A stretch of 64,000 nt of DNA, taken from the NCBI RefSeq assembly GCF_001467955.1, contig NZ_LNYR01000021.1, forward strand, positions 81,910 to 145,909, in the 5' to 3' direction. The first letter of the stretch is position 1, and every line of letters starts with the position of its first letter. Made by a program: the position numbers and the translations under genes. Positions 8,465-18,300 of this stretch are shown in pieces. This DNA is from Legionella quateirensis. GTDB lineage: Bacteria > Pseudomonadota > Gammaproteobacteria > Legionellales > Legionellaceae. The notes beneath the pieces are model-generated. The model had not been told where the DNA came from. It was given only the letters and a program-made list of their open reading frames with translations, and searched no databases.

Positions 8465-10501
8465 ATGAGCAAAGATACTGCAATGAAACTAAAAAATAGA
8501 TCTATCGATCCTAAAAAAATTCCACTTAACCTGGCGTTGATACTTCTAACCCTAGGTGCCAGCTTAATTCTTGGCTTTTTAAGTTTTGGCGGAATGTACG
8601 CCCTTATGCCTGTCTTATCTTTAGCAATTGCTGCATTCGGGTTGTCCGTAGTTTATGAGGGGGAAATATATTTACAAAATATTAAAGGCGCGTTCAACAA
8701 ATTATTAAAAAACAATTACCTTGAGAACAAACTGGCTAAAGAGTACTTACTCAATCACCTCAATGAACACGCCAAAGATGAAGATTATCCTCAATTTTTC
8801 AAGGATTATAAAACGCAACTCAAACTTCTTCGTTCCTTCGGCCACAAAGAATTGAATGAAGAAAGTAAACAAAACAAAAAGCGCATTGAAAAAACCCTTG
8901 GCGATATGGAAAAATGGTTTGCGCGGCAGTTATTTTCAAGCAAAGAGAAGCATAATACAGCAGAATCCGACTATGCAGCAAAACTGCGGCTTTGGCTTGC
9001 CAAACATCATCAAAAGGATTATCAGCAACGTCTGGAAAAGCGTGGCTTTCACTATAATATTGTAAAAGCTTTTAGTGTATTGGCTGGTTTATTCATGGGC
9101 TTAGGCAGTACCTACCTCATTGTTGAAGCATTCACCATAATCCCGTTTTTTGCTGCCCTTCCCTTCGCATTATGGCCATTAATAGTACTCCCCATGGCAG
9201 TAATCGCTGGCGCGGCTTACGCCATGCTGACATTTAATGCCATTACCGACATGATTAATAATAATACAGTGGTCAAATGGTATAACAAAATCAGTCAGGA
9301 TTTAAGCCAGGGTTTAACTCTGCGAAGCGTATTCATCGCGTCAACCGCGGTATTTCTTGTTGGTCTGGCACTAGCGCTTACTATATGTACTGCCGGAACC
9401 TGGTGGACTATAGCGACGAATGCACGCCCACTGTTCGAATGGATGAAAAAAATGCCCAGTTTTATCATGGGAGTCATTAATCCAGTTGTTACCGGTTTAT
9501 CCGCTATATTTTTTAACATACAGAATTCCGCTGAATCTTTGGAAATGGTGGACGAGGTTTCACGAAGTAAAACAAATCCTTTTGAAGCTCTATACAATTA
9601 CTTTGTCAAAGGATTCCAAAAACTTGGAGAAACCGAAAATTGGTTGCAAATCATTAACCCATTTCGGATTATTCTTAAATTAACCGTAACTCCACTACGA
9701 ATTCTGTTTTTTCTCGGACATCTCCTGAGTATTGCCCTCACTGCAGATCGCATGCCAGGTGTACCTCAAATTGTATCCATGCTAGTAGCTATTATTAGCG
9801 AAGGTTTTGAAGACGCGCATTATTTTCTTCCCCACTCTCACGATCATGAAGAGGAAATTGATGGACATGAGAGTAAAAACGAGCAAAATAAAGAGCATCA
9901 CCATGACCATCAAGATATTAATGAACTGCTTCAAGAGCGCATGAATGAACATGCCGGACATGATCACAATATGGATATTCCTACCTGGATTATTAAAACT
10001 GTTGCGTCACCACTCTACGCTCTGGCAGCGCTATGGGATTCCAAAGCCAGTCAACTGAATCATTCAACACAAGATGCACATTCTGATAATCCGGTTCAAA
10101 GTCAAAAAACAAGAAAACCCCAGGTTTTATCGTTCCAGGAAGCCTGGGACAAACAACGCGGCATCCCCAAAGAACACCATGTTGAGATTGATCCCACAGC
10201 CAAACGTCCTTCAAAACAATGGCAGGAGGAGCATGCGGTTGCGCGAATTGAACAATTCAAAACAAAACATCTAAACAATGTTCTCATTGGTCGCGAACAG
10301 GCAAATGCCAAAATCATTGAACTGGATAAATTAAAAGAAACTATTCGTCATCCTAAAAATGGCGAGTCTCTGGCTGCAATTCTAAATGAGGCAAAAAACC
10401 AACCGGCTTATAATCAGCATCGACTATTTGTTCAAAAAGATGAAAAAACACGTACCCAGGAGTTTATTGAAGATCTGCCACAGAGAGTCAATGCGTTATA
10501 A
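8465..10501 (+). CDS. mavN: MavN/IroT-like vacuolar iron-acquisition membrane effector
   Basis: 678 residues from the ATG at 8465. The open frame extends to 8414, but that start would place the Fur box and promoter inside the gene; no strong ribosome site precedes either 8465 or the next ATG at 8483. About eight hydrophobic segments are visible, including paired helices near residues 15-60 and 200-255. A cytosol- or vacuole-facing loop at about 455-505 is extremely histidine- and acid-rich (HSHDHEEE, EHHHDHQD, HAGHDHN), suited to metal binding. MavN is a Dot/Icm substrate in the Legionella vacuole membrane required for iron uptake. Identification rests on topology, the His-rich loop, the Fur box and the lapA neighbour. 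Confidence 0.82.
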   Translation: MSKDTAMKLKNRSIDPKKIPLNLALILLTLGASLILGFLSFGGMYALMPVLSLAIAAFGLSVVYEGEIYLQNIKGAFNKLLKNNYLENKLAKEYLLNHLNEHAKDEDYPQFFKDYKTQLKLLRSFGHKELNEESKQNKKRIEKTLGDMEKWFARQLFSSKEKHNTAESDYAAKLRLWLAKHHQKDYQQRLEKRGFHYNIVKAFSVLAGLFMGLGSTYLIVEAFTIIPFFAALPFALWPLIVLPMAVIAGAAYAMLTFNAITDMINNNTVVKWYNKISQDLSQGLTLRSVFIASTAVFLVGLALALTICTAGTWWTIATNARPLFEWMKKMPSFIMGVINPVVTGLSAIFFNIQNSAESLEMVDEVSRSKTNPFEALYNYFVKGFQKLGETENWLQIINPFRIILKLTVTPLRILFFLGHLLSIALTADRMPGVPQIVSMLVAIISEGFEDAHYFLPHSHDHEEEIDGHESKNEQNKEHHHDHQDINELLQERMNEHAGHDHNMDIPTWIIKTVASPLYALAALWDSKASQLNHSTQDAHSDNPVQSQKTRKPQVLSFQEAWDKQRGIPKEHHVEIDPTAKRPSKQWQEEHAVARIEQFKTKHLNNVLIGREQANAKIIELDKLKETIRHPKNGESLAAILNEAKNQPAYNQHRLFVQKDEKTRTQEFIEDLPQRVNAL

Positions 10502-10557
10502 CAATCCAGACTCAATTCGCTGGCTAGGTGAAAAGGCCCAATGATATTAATTCAAGA

Positions 10558-10586
10558 CGTCATCCCTTGCTTTGCAAGGGATGACG
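10558..10586. terminator. Short palindrome between mavN and rep
   Basis: CGTCATCCCTTGC followed by its complement after a 3-base loop. It lies between convergent genes and could terminate both. The same CGTCATCCC / GGGATGACG ends occur at 40083-40111, so it may be a dispersed intergenic palindrome that doubles as a terminator. Confidence 0.6.
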
Positions 10587-10608
10587 AGAAAACGAAATAC
10601 AGTACCCA

Positions 10609-12606
10609 TCAAGTCAGCATATTTTTTAAACCGGCTAAATGAGATTTGGCAATATTTTTAGATTTCTCTTCACAACGCTCCCCACCTTTACCAAACCATT
10701 CAAGACTATCCGGTGGCAATTCATCCAAAAAACGACTGGGAATGCAATCCTGAAGTTCACCTGCTCGACGCCGTTGTTTGGCAAGAGTAAAACAAAGGCC
10801 CTTTTGCGCGCGTGTAATGCCAACATAAGCTAATCGTCGCTCTTCTTCTATCTGGTCATCATCAATACTGACTCTATGCGGTAACAGCTCTTCCTCCATA
10901 CCGACCAGATAGACATAAGGAAATTCCAGACCTTTTGAAGCATGTAAGGTCATCAATTGAAGGGTATCGTCATCCTGCTCATCAGACTGTTCCAGAATAT
11001 CGATTAATATTAATTTATTCACCACATCTGCCAGGGTCTTATCGGGATCCTTGGTCAATAATCTGTCTACCCATTCAAGCAATTCCCATACATTATCCAT
11101 TCTTTTTTGTGCTTTGGCAGGAGTATCGCTTTGTTCATAAATATGAGCTTCATATCCACTGTCTTCAACCATTTGCCTTAAATGCTCAAGAGCTGAGCCG
11201 GAGGACAATCGTCCCTTAATCTGGTCTATCCATTTTTTAAAAGTCTGTAAAGCGGCTCTGGGTTTTTCTGCAACATGCTCACTTAGCGCAAGATGATCAG
11301 CACCTGCATATAAGCTCAACCCCCTTGATTGAGCATAACGTCCCAACGCATCAAGAGTGGTATCACCAATACCGCGCTTGGGCGTATTGATTACCCGTAG
11401 AAAAGCAGCATCATCCGCCTCATTACAAAGTAATTTTAAATAGGCAAATACATCTTTTACCTCTGCCTTGGCAAACCAGGATTGCCCGCCACTGATGTGA
11501 TAAGGGATTCCATAATGACGTAATACTTTTTCAAAAACCCGTGATTGATGGTTTCCTCGATATAAAATGGCATAATCACCGTAATTAGTGCGTGAACGCA
11601 TTTTATGACTGATTAAATCAGCAACCACATGCTCCGCTTCATCTTGCTCGTCCCTACAACTGATGACTCTGAGTAATTCGCCATGTCCCAGATCGCTCCA
11701 CAATTTCTTTTCGAATAAATGCTGATTATGAGCGATTAAATGATTTGCGGTATGCAGAATGCGACTGGTCGACCGATAATTTTGTTCCAGTTTTATGATT
11801 TTGAGTTGTGGGTAATCGTGTTGTAACTGTTCCAGATTTTCAGGTTTGGCGCCACGCCATGCATAGATAGACTGGTCATCATCCCCAACCACCGTAAAAT
11901 GGGCTCGAACGCCAACCAGTTTTTTAACTAATAAATACTGACTGGTATTTGAATCCTGATATTCATCAACCAATAAATGTCGGATTTTATTTTGCCAATA
12001 CTCCAATACTTCGGGATGATCTGTTAATAAACTGACCGGCAATCGAATCAAATCATCAAAGTCAACGGCGTTATAGGATTTTAATGCCTGTTGGTACCGA
12101 GGATAAATCAATGATGCTTCTTCCTGAATTGGTGTATCCAGTGAACGATTTAAAACAGATTCAGGACTTAACAAATCATTTTTCCATCGTGAAATTTGCT
12201 GCTGAATTTGCATCATGTAATCACGTTCATTCGCTTTATTGGCAGAAAGAAAATGACGTAAAACCTGCAGACAATCCTCACTGTCAAAAATAGAAAATCC
12301 TTTTTTTAACTCACATAAAGCGGCATCACGTTTTATCATACTTAAACCCAAAGTATGAAAAGTCGCGACTTTCAACCCACGACGGCTTGACGAAGGCAGA
12401 ACCGTAGCTACACGGGCACGCATTTCATTCGCTGCTTTATTAGTAAACGTTACTGCACATACTGATTTGGCGGCATAACCACAGGTATTTATTAAATAGC
12501 CAATTTTTTGAGTAATAACTCGTGTCTTACCGCTTCCCGCTCCAGCAAGAACCAACAAAGGCCCATCTATATAATGTACTGCAGCCATTTGTTGGCTATT
12601 CAACAT
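10609..12606 (-). CDS. rep: ATP-dependent DNA helicase Rep
   Basis: 665 residues, near the 673 of E. coli Rep. The superfamily 1 helicase motifs are in order: Q motif at MLNSQQMAAV, Walker A GAGSGKT (about residue 22), TFTNKAANEM, motif II VDEYQDSN, motif III GDDDQSIYAWRGA, motif IV QNYRST, and motifs V/VI LMTLHASKGLEFPYVYLVG and YVGITRAQ. Rep is a 3'-5' translocase that clears proteins ahead of replication forks. The N-terminus matches Rep better than UvrD or PcrA. Confidence 0.93.
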   Translation of the reverse strand: MLNSQQMAAVHYIDGPLLVLAGAGSGKTRVITQKIGYLINTCGYAAKSVCAVTFTNKAANEMRARVATVLPSSSRRGLKVATFHTLGLSMIKRDAALCELKKGFSIFDSEDCLQVLRHFLSANKANERDYMMQIQQQISRWKNDLLSPESVLNRSLDTPIQEEASLIYPRYQQALKSYNAVDFDDLIRLPVSLLTDHPEVLEYWQNKIRHLLVDEYQDSNTSQYLLVKKLVGVRAHFTVVGDDDQSIYAWRGAKPENLEQLQHDYPQLKIIKLEQNYRSTSRILHTANHLIAHNQHLFEKKLWSDLGHGELLRVISCRDEQDEAEHVVADLISHKMRSRTNYGDYAILYRGNHQSRVFEKVLRHYGIPYHISGGQSWFAKAEVKDVFAYLKLLCNEADDAAFLRVINTPKRGIGDTTLDALGRYAQSRGLSLYAGADHLALSEHVAEKPRAALQTFKKWIDQIKGRLSSGSALEHLRQMVEDSGYEAHIYEQSDTPAKAQKRMDNVWELLEWVDRLLTKDPDKTLADVVNKLILIDILEQSDEQDDDTLQLMTLHASKGLEFPYVYLVGMEEELLPHRVSIDDDQIEEERRLAYVGITRAQKGLCFTLAKQRRRAGELQDCIPSRFLDELPPDSLEWFGKGGERCEEKSKNIAKSHLAGLKNMLT

Positions 12607-12665
12607 ACTTTGATCTCGTTCAAAAAAAGGGCATTATCGCTTACCCTATCTTTTCTAATCAACAT

Positions 12666-12815
12666 TTAATTACTGGATCGCTCCACATCGAACTCTTCCT
12701 CATTATCCGATTCAATAAATTCGTCCACTTTTTCGATTTCATTAATCTCGGTAATTCCAAAAAGTATTTTATCAATTGTTTTAAAAAGAGGCATGAGAAT
12801 GCTGTTATTTTTCAT
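12666..12815 (-). CDS. Small acidic protein, 49 residues
   Basis: ATG at 12815 preceded by GAGGAG at five-base spacing; the frame runs 49 codons to TAA. The product begins MKNNSILMPLFKTIDKILFG, with an amphipathic N-terminal half, and ends in a highly acidic tail (ESDNEEEFDVERSSN). No family recognised. It lies between rep and the MAPEG gene on the same strand. The strong ribosome site and clean composition support a real gene, but it is short and conservation cannot be judged here. Confidence 0.55.
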   Translation of the reverse strand: MKNNSILMPLFKTIDKILFGITEINEIEKVDEFIESDNEEEFDVERSSN

Positions 12816-12919
12816 GATTACTCCTCAGGTTTATTAGGGGGTTTTTTAAGAATAGATCAAGACCACCGAATTTCCAGAAAATAATCAAAAATAGTTTCTG
12901 GTGTTCTTATATAAAAAAA

Positions 12920-13327
12920 TCAAGCCATCCACAAACAAAACAACCAATAAGTTAATATGGCACACTGGCCAGCAAATAAAGTAAATCGAAGCATGACTGC
13001 TTTGATACTTACCGAAACGATGTGAGTGATGGATTGCCCCACTCTCAAACCTAAAAATAGCAGCGCGAAGGTATTGGTTATGGCAATATGATCTGTCATA
13101 AAGGCATACAGAATCACTCCTGATAATATGGGCAAATTTTCGCAACAATTGGCATGAGCCCGTCCAAGACGATGAGGAAAGGTATGACCGTCTTCACTGG
13201 ATGACCTAAAAGCATTTGCTCTCCTTGTTCCAAGAAGCGTTAACCCAACTCGATAGGCGCCAATCGTTAATAACAGAACAAATGTCCAGGTACAAAAACC
13301 GAGCACTAACAAGTAACTTGCTTCCAT
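12920..13327 (-). CDS. MAPEG family membrane protein
   Basis: 135 residues from the ATG at 13327, chosen because GGAGAT precedes it; an in-frame TTG at 13345 lacks a site. Four hydrophobic segments and the MAPEG-type stretch RLGRAHANCCENLPI between the first and second helices are visible. MAPEG proteins are small integral membrane enzymes including glutathione transferases and peroxidases; bacterial members are mostly uncharacterised. The substrate is unknown. Confidence 0.78.
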   Translation of the reverse strand: MEASYLLVLGFCTWTFVLLLTIGAYRVGLTLLGTRRANAFRSSSEDGHTFPHRLGRAHANCCENLPILSGVILYAFMTDHIAITNTFALLFLGLRVGQSITHIVSVSIKAVMLRFTLFAGQCAILTYWLFCLWMA

Positions 13328-13604
13328 TCCATCTCCTGTGTTCAATAGGTATTTTGTTCAAACAGAACTAACAACTGTTCGCCGATGTTCCTATACTGAT
13401 TGATAAACCAATGACTTTTATTGAATAACCCTACGTTTTGCCGTTAATTAACTGTTCACTATTACTCTGGAAAAATCAAAACAATCATCCTAACATGTAC
13501 TCAACTGACGAAAAACCCCCACATTAGTTTTTACTCCACGATTACTTACAAATGAATTTATAAGGCGTAAGAATACAGAGCCGCGACCCTAAGAGGCTGT
13601 AGAA

Positions 13605-14115
13605 CAGATCGATTTTAATCAAATGTAACTAATCGCTTAATATTTTATCAAAAAATCAACGATTTCCCCTCTCCACCGCGCGCAGCGTGGGGGAGAGGGA
13701 TCAAGGGTGAGGGGGTTTTATAAGTGTCGCGTAAGCGACTCCACTCGATTTGCCGGGGCAACGGCTCGACTCATGTTATTGGCCATCATGTGTAAGTAAC
13801 ATTCAATTTTTACACCATAAATTCCCTTGCGTTTAAAGCAATACAGGTTTTAACGCAATTTAATGTGACTCAATATGGGCTCAACCACGACTTTAGGGGC
13901 ATAAGGTCGTCGTTTCTTCTTTGGATGTCCCATTTCAAAAGTAGTCCAATCTTGTTTAGATAATGTCTCTTTAATAAAAAAGGTGTCGCTTAAGCGATAA
14001 ATTTACCCCCTCACCCTTGATCCCTCTCCCCCACGCTGCGCGCGGTGGAGAGGGGAAATCGTTGGTTTTTTATTAAATATGAAGCGATTAGTTACATTTT
14101 ATTAAAATTGATCTG
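13605..14115. repeat. 511-bp imperfect palindrome with a decayed transposase core
   Basis: Left arm 13605-13739 is repeated in inverse orientation at 13985-14115, both running from CAGATC through the GC-rich motif CCCTCTCCACCGCGCGC to a GTCGC/GCGAC end. Arms differ by scattered substitutions and short indels. Each arm contains its own hairpin (CCCTCTCC...GGGAGAGGG). The 245-base core holds the transposase remnant listed separately. The GC-rich arm motif has the look of a dispersed intergenic repeat. A short tract GACGAAAAACCCCCA at about 13509-13523, just upstream, resembles part of the 8163 element. Confidence 0.8.
13744..13976 (-). pseudogene. Transposase C-terminal remnant
   Basis: Minus-strand translation gives a transposase-like C-terminus: ...DWTTFEMGHPKKKRRPYAP, KVVVEPILSHIKLR, an in-frame TAA, then NLYCFKRKGIYGVKIECYLH and MMANNMSRAVAP. 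The stop probably replaces a Gln codon. The DDE-type catalytic domain is missing. It resembles the end of IS4/IS5-type transposases; the exact family is not determined. Confidence 0.65.
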
Positions 14116-14143
14116 CTATACACCCTCGTGAGGAAGCAAAAAA

Positions 14144-14224
14144 ATGAGCAATGCTTACCAATGGCCATATTTGAAAATAAAAACCGAGCATTCTGTTCTA
14201 TCAGCGAACTGTTCTGCTGCCTAG
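14144..14224 (+). CDS. Possible 26-residue leader ORF upstream of hslO
   Basis: ATG at 14144 with GAGGA about 10 bases upstream, ending in TAG at 14222-14224. The peptide starts MSNAYQWPYLKIKTE. Its 3' part overlaps the structured segment at 14180-14242, which is the arrangement expected of an attenuating leader, but such an ORF can also arise by chance. Confidence 0.25.
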   Translation: MSNAYQWPYLKIKTEHSVLSANCSAA

Positions 14225-14242
14225 CAGTCGCGGCTCGGTTTT
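14180..14242 (+). ncRNA. Possible three-way-junction RNA upstream of hslO
   Basis: Outer ten-base stem AAAACCGAGC / GCTCGGTTTT encloses two small hairpins: GTTC-tatcagc-GAAC and CTGCT-gcct-AGCAG. The outer stem ending in TTTT would also work as an intrinsic terminator on the plus strand, 91 bases before the hslO start. No known RNA family recognised. Confidence 0.4.
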
Positions 14243-14333
14243 CTTGCGCCTGTTTGTTTATCAAAGGGATTAGGTATGAGTAATCTGCCTATATTATGAT
14301 ATAATAGGCAATTTTGTGTAACGAGCTTTTCCA

Positions 14334-15176
14334 ATGAAAGAACCAGATACATTACAACGATTTATCTTTGAACATGCCAACATCCGTGGCGAAGTTGTCC
14401 ATATTGAAAAAACATTTCAAACAATAATGAATCAGCGTAATTATCCACCCATGGTTAAAAATTTATTGGGTGAAGCCATTGTTTCTTGCCTGCTGTTAGC
14501 CAGCAGTATTAAATTTGAAGGAAGTTTGAATTTACAGTTTCAGGGCGACCGTCGATTGCCTTTGTTGCTTGTGCAGTGTGATCATGAATTAAATATCAGA
14601 GCCTTTGCCAAATATACCGAAGATCTTGAAATTATCGAATACGCAACCGCATTCCTGCAAGGCCAAATGATGCTCACCATTTCCCAAAACAATCAAACTC
14701 AAGTATACCAAAGTATGGTACCCATTCAGGCCACTTCAATGAGTGAAAATCTGATGACCTATTTTGCTCAATCCGAGCAGGTCGCAACTCGGGTCTGGTT
14801 GGCAGTAAATGATGAGATGGCTGCCGGAATGTTACTGCAACTCATGCCCGGGCAAGACACCCTGCATAGAGAGCAGTTTTGGGAATATGCCGTACAACTG
14901 GGACAAACAGTCAGCGAGGAAGAATTATTGACTCTGGATAACCAAACCCTGCTCTACCGGCTTTATAATGAAACGGAACTCCGATTATTTGAAACCCGTC
15001 CTACCCGTTTTCAATGTCGATGCAATAAAGAAAAGATGAAGCAGGTAATTACTACTCTGGGCAAAGAAGATGCCGAGGCATTGTTGCAAGAACAAAGTGT
15101 AATTGAGATCAGTTGTGATTTCTGTAATCAGAAATATACCTTTGACTCCATAGACGTTGCCATACTGTTTCATTAA
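14334..15176 (+). CDS. hslO: Hsp33 redox-regulated chaperone
   Basis: 280 residues, compared with 292 in E. coli. The N-terminal substrate-binding domain (LLGEAIVSCLLLASSIKFEG; MLLQLMPGQ) is followed by the C-terminal zinc switch with the four cysteines CRC and CDFC. Under oxidising conditions release of zinc and disulfide formation activate this cytoplasmic holdase. The upstream region holds a possible structured RNA or terminator. Confidence 0.95.
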   Translation: MKEPDTLQRFIFEHANIRGEVVHIEKTFQTIMNQRNYPPMVKNLLGEAIVSCLLLASSIKFEGSLNLQFQGDRRLPLLLVQCDHELNIRAFAKYTEDLEIIEYATAFLQGQMMLTISQNNQTQVYQSMVPIQATSMSENLMTYFAQSEQVATRVWLAVNDEMAAGMLLQLMPGQDTLHREQFWEYAVQLGQTVSEEELLTLDNQTLLYRLYNETELRLFETRPTRFQCRCNKEKMKQVITTLGKEDAEALLQEQSVIEISCDFCNQKYTFDSIDVAILFH

Positions 15177-15225
15177 TTGATTGAGTGGCATCAGCATTCA
15201 ACTAAGTGATCTGATGACTCCAACT

Positions 15226-15253
15226 GTACATGACAAAAATCTCTGTCATGTAC
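15226..15253 (+). terminator. Hairpin after hslO
   Basis: Ten-base perfect inverted repeat GTACATGACA / TGTCATGTAC with an eight-base loop, 50 bases past hslO. No strong T-run. Confidence 0.5.
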
Positions 15254-15337
15254 ATAGATGCATGTCTCTAATTATATTGATTTTTTTATGGTTCTATATA
15301 AACTGCTTTGTTTTATAGAGGTATAAAGGGATTTTTA

Positions 15338-18300
15338 ATGAACGCCATAACCAGGAATGTTCTTCTTACGCTACTGACCAGCACCTCCTTTTCACTCCAT
15401 GCCAGTACCGAATTTAATTTTCAGAATTTATATACAGACACACTGTCCAGCGTATCAGAATATAAAACGTTAACGCCTCAATTAATAAGCGACCCTGTAT
15501 ATCAGAACCTGTCTTTAAACCCTCAATTTGCCGCAACATCATGGACTGGCAATAGTGGTTCAGATTGGTTTACCGTAGGAAATTGGAGTGCGGGAGTACC
15601 CACTGCGGGGGATGACGTCACTATTGCGACAACCGCCACAAAATTTCCAGTGATCTCTCAACCAGGGGCTACAATAAGATCTCTGACGCTTAACGGCCTA
15701 GGAGCTTTAAGAATAATAAATGGTGGGATACTAACCTCAACGGCAGGTAGCAGCATAGGCCAGGCAATGGGTGATAACAGTTCTGTTCTGGTCGATGGCG
15801 CAGGGAGTTTCTGGAACTCAACAGATTTTATTAATATTGGAGATGCTGGTGCGGGTTCACTCACCATAAAAAATCAGGGTACCGTATCGGTTACTCGAGC
15901 TACTATTGGCTCACTAAATAGCTCAAGCGGTGTCGCTCTGGTTGATAATGGAACCTGGATCAATACTGGTAATTTTGATGTAGGCTTTGCTGGCAGTGCA
16001 ATACTCAATATTATTAATGGGGGTATTGTATCAAACCTGACTGCAACAATAGGTAGTGCTGCAGGCAGTTCAGGTATCGCTACAGTCGACGGTTCAGGTT
16101 CTCAATGGCTTAATACAGGCATATCTATAGGTTTAAGTGGCAATGGCAGTTTAACTATTTCAAATGGAGCCTATGTTCGTGCTGATACCGGGGTAGAGCT
16201 GGGTACAAACAATAACGCATCAGGAATATTAAATGTGCTAAACGGCGGTATTTTAGAAACAGCATTTTTAAGAAAAGGAACTTTCGGTGGCACCGGTACC
16301 GTACTGTTTAATGGTGGGATTTTACGGGCCAATATGGCAAACAACACATTTATTTCACAATTCGCTGCTGGAGATTTACAAATTGGCAGCAATGGTCTGT
16401 TCATAGACTCCAATGGATTTAATATTGGTGCTACAAGTGTGTTATCCGGCACTGGATTTTTGAATAAATTAGGAACCGGTATTCTTACACTTTCCGCAGC
16501 ACAACTTTATACGGGTAATACCATTATAACCAATGGAACTCTGGCAATTGGAGCAGCAGGCTCTATAGCAGCGAGTTCTGGCGTCAATTTAACGGGTTCA
16601 ACCGCAATTTTTGATATCAGCGCCGGTGGTAATCAATTAATAAGAGGTTTATCAGGGGTAAACGGCAGCAAGGTAACTCTGGGCGCAAATTCACTGTACG
16701 TCAACAGCACTAACTCTTCCATTTTTTCCGGGTCTATTGAAGGCACCGGTGATTTTATCAAACAAGGTCAAGGCATGCTGACCCTGAATGGTAACAACAC
16801 GACATTTACTGGAACCAGTTTTGTTGAGGCAGGTACATTGCAAGTCAATGGAATTCTGCTTGGCGACATGGATGTGTTACGTGGTGGACGATTACAAGGC
16901 TCAGGAGTTCTGGGAAATACCACAGTTAGGGGACTAATAGCCCCTGGTAATTCAATTGGCACCTTAACGGTCGGGAATTACACCCAGTTACCAGGTTCTA
17001 TATATGAAGTAGAAATCAACGACTCAGGCCAATCCGATAGAATTTTTGCCAATGGTACTGCAACCATAGGAGGTTCCTCTGTTCAGGTCATCAGAGAGCC
17101 TGGAGTTTTTCACTCCGGTACACGTTATACCATTTTGACAGCAACGGGTGGCGTCAATGGTGTTTATTCTACCTTACTGGCGCAAAACTATCCTTTTTTA
17201 AACCTGGCACTGAATTATGATGCAAACCATGTTTATCTCGATATATACCGCAGCGCAATCCCATTCACAGCAGCAGCATATACTAAAAACCAAATCAATA
17301 CGGCCATTGCCACAGAAAGCCTGGGATCAGGAAATCCAGTATATGACGCGATCAGCAATCTTCCTGATCTCGCTTTAACGCCGCAGGCATTTGATGCGCT
17401 TTCAGGTGAAATTCATGCTTCCGCCCTGGCGGTCTTTATGGAAGACAGCCGTTACGTGAGAAGCGCCATTACCAACCGAATCAGTCAATCATTCAGTCAA
17501 CTGGTCAACAATCCTTATAATGTTCGCGAAATCAATTTTAATCCCAATTCCGGAGTTACAGTCTGGGGACAAGGATTTGGAGCCTGGGGTAATCTTGAGG
17601 GTAATCGAAATGCGGCGCAAGTCGATCGATCAACCAGCGGATTTTTTGCAGGAGCGGATACTCTGTTAGGTACCTCTTTTCGTCTGGGTTTAATGACGGG
17701 TTTTGGTAATTCAAAATTTGATGTCAATGCACGCAGTTCATCAGGTACCAGCACTAACTATTATGCTGCTCTTTATGGTGGCGCTCTTTTAGGTCCCGTA
17801 AATATAAAAGCCGGAGGCGCATACACCTGGCATGACATCGGGATTAATCGTACGGTATCTTTTCCAGGTTTTTTCAATACCCTTCATTCCAATAATAATG
17901 GCAGCACGTCACAAGCTTTTGCTGAAGTGGGTTACCCTGTGCTTTACAGCGGTATGGAATTTGAACCTTTTATTGGCATCGCCAATGTTGATGCCGACAC
18001 AGGCCGATTTTTAGAGCAAACCGGTAGCGCTGCTCTAAGCGGCAGTGGTTCGCAAAATATATTTTATTCTACCTTGGGTTTAAGAGAAGCAGGTAAACTC
18101 ACTTCCACTGGAGATACCGATGTTTTTGAAAAGCTATTACTGGGTTGGCAGCATGCCTATAGTGAAGTAAATCCACTGGCCTTTTTTAATTTTCAAAGCG
18201 GCGGTATCCCCTTTGGTATCAATGGGGTGCCTGTTGCAGAAAATGCCCTGTTAATTGATGCCGCACTTTGGTTTCAGAATGTCCTGGGTAACTATACTTT

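Noticed and set aside
9782-9967. CRISPR-like or coding signal opposite the His-rich loop
   Set aside because: The repetitive look comes from His/Glu codons of mavN; no regular repeat spacing.
12522-12884. 120-codon plus-strand frame over the rep start
   Set aside because: Antisense to rep and to the small acidic ORF, with no ribosome site.
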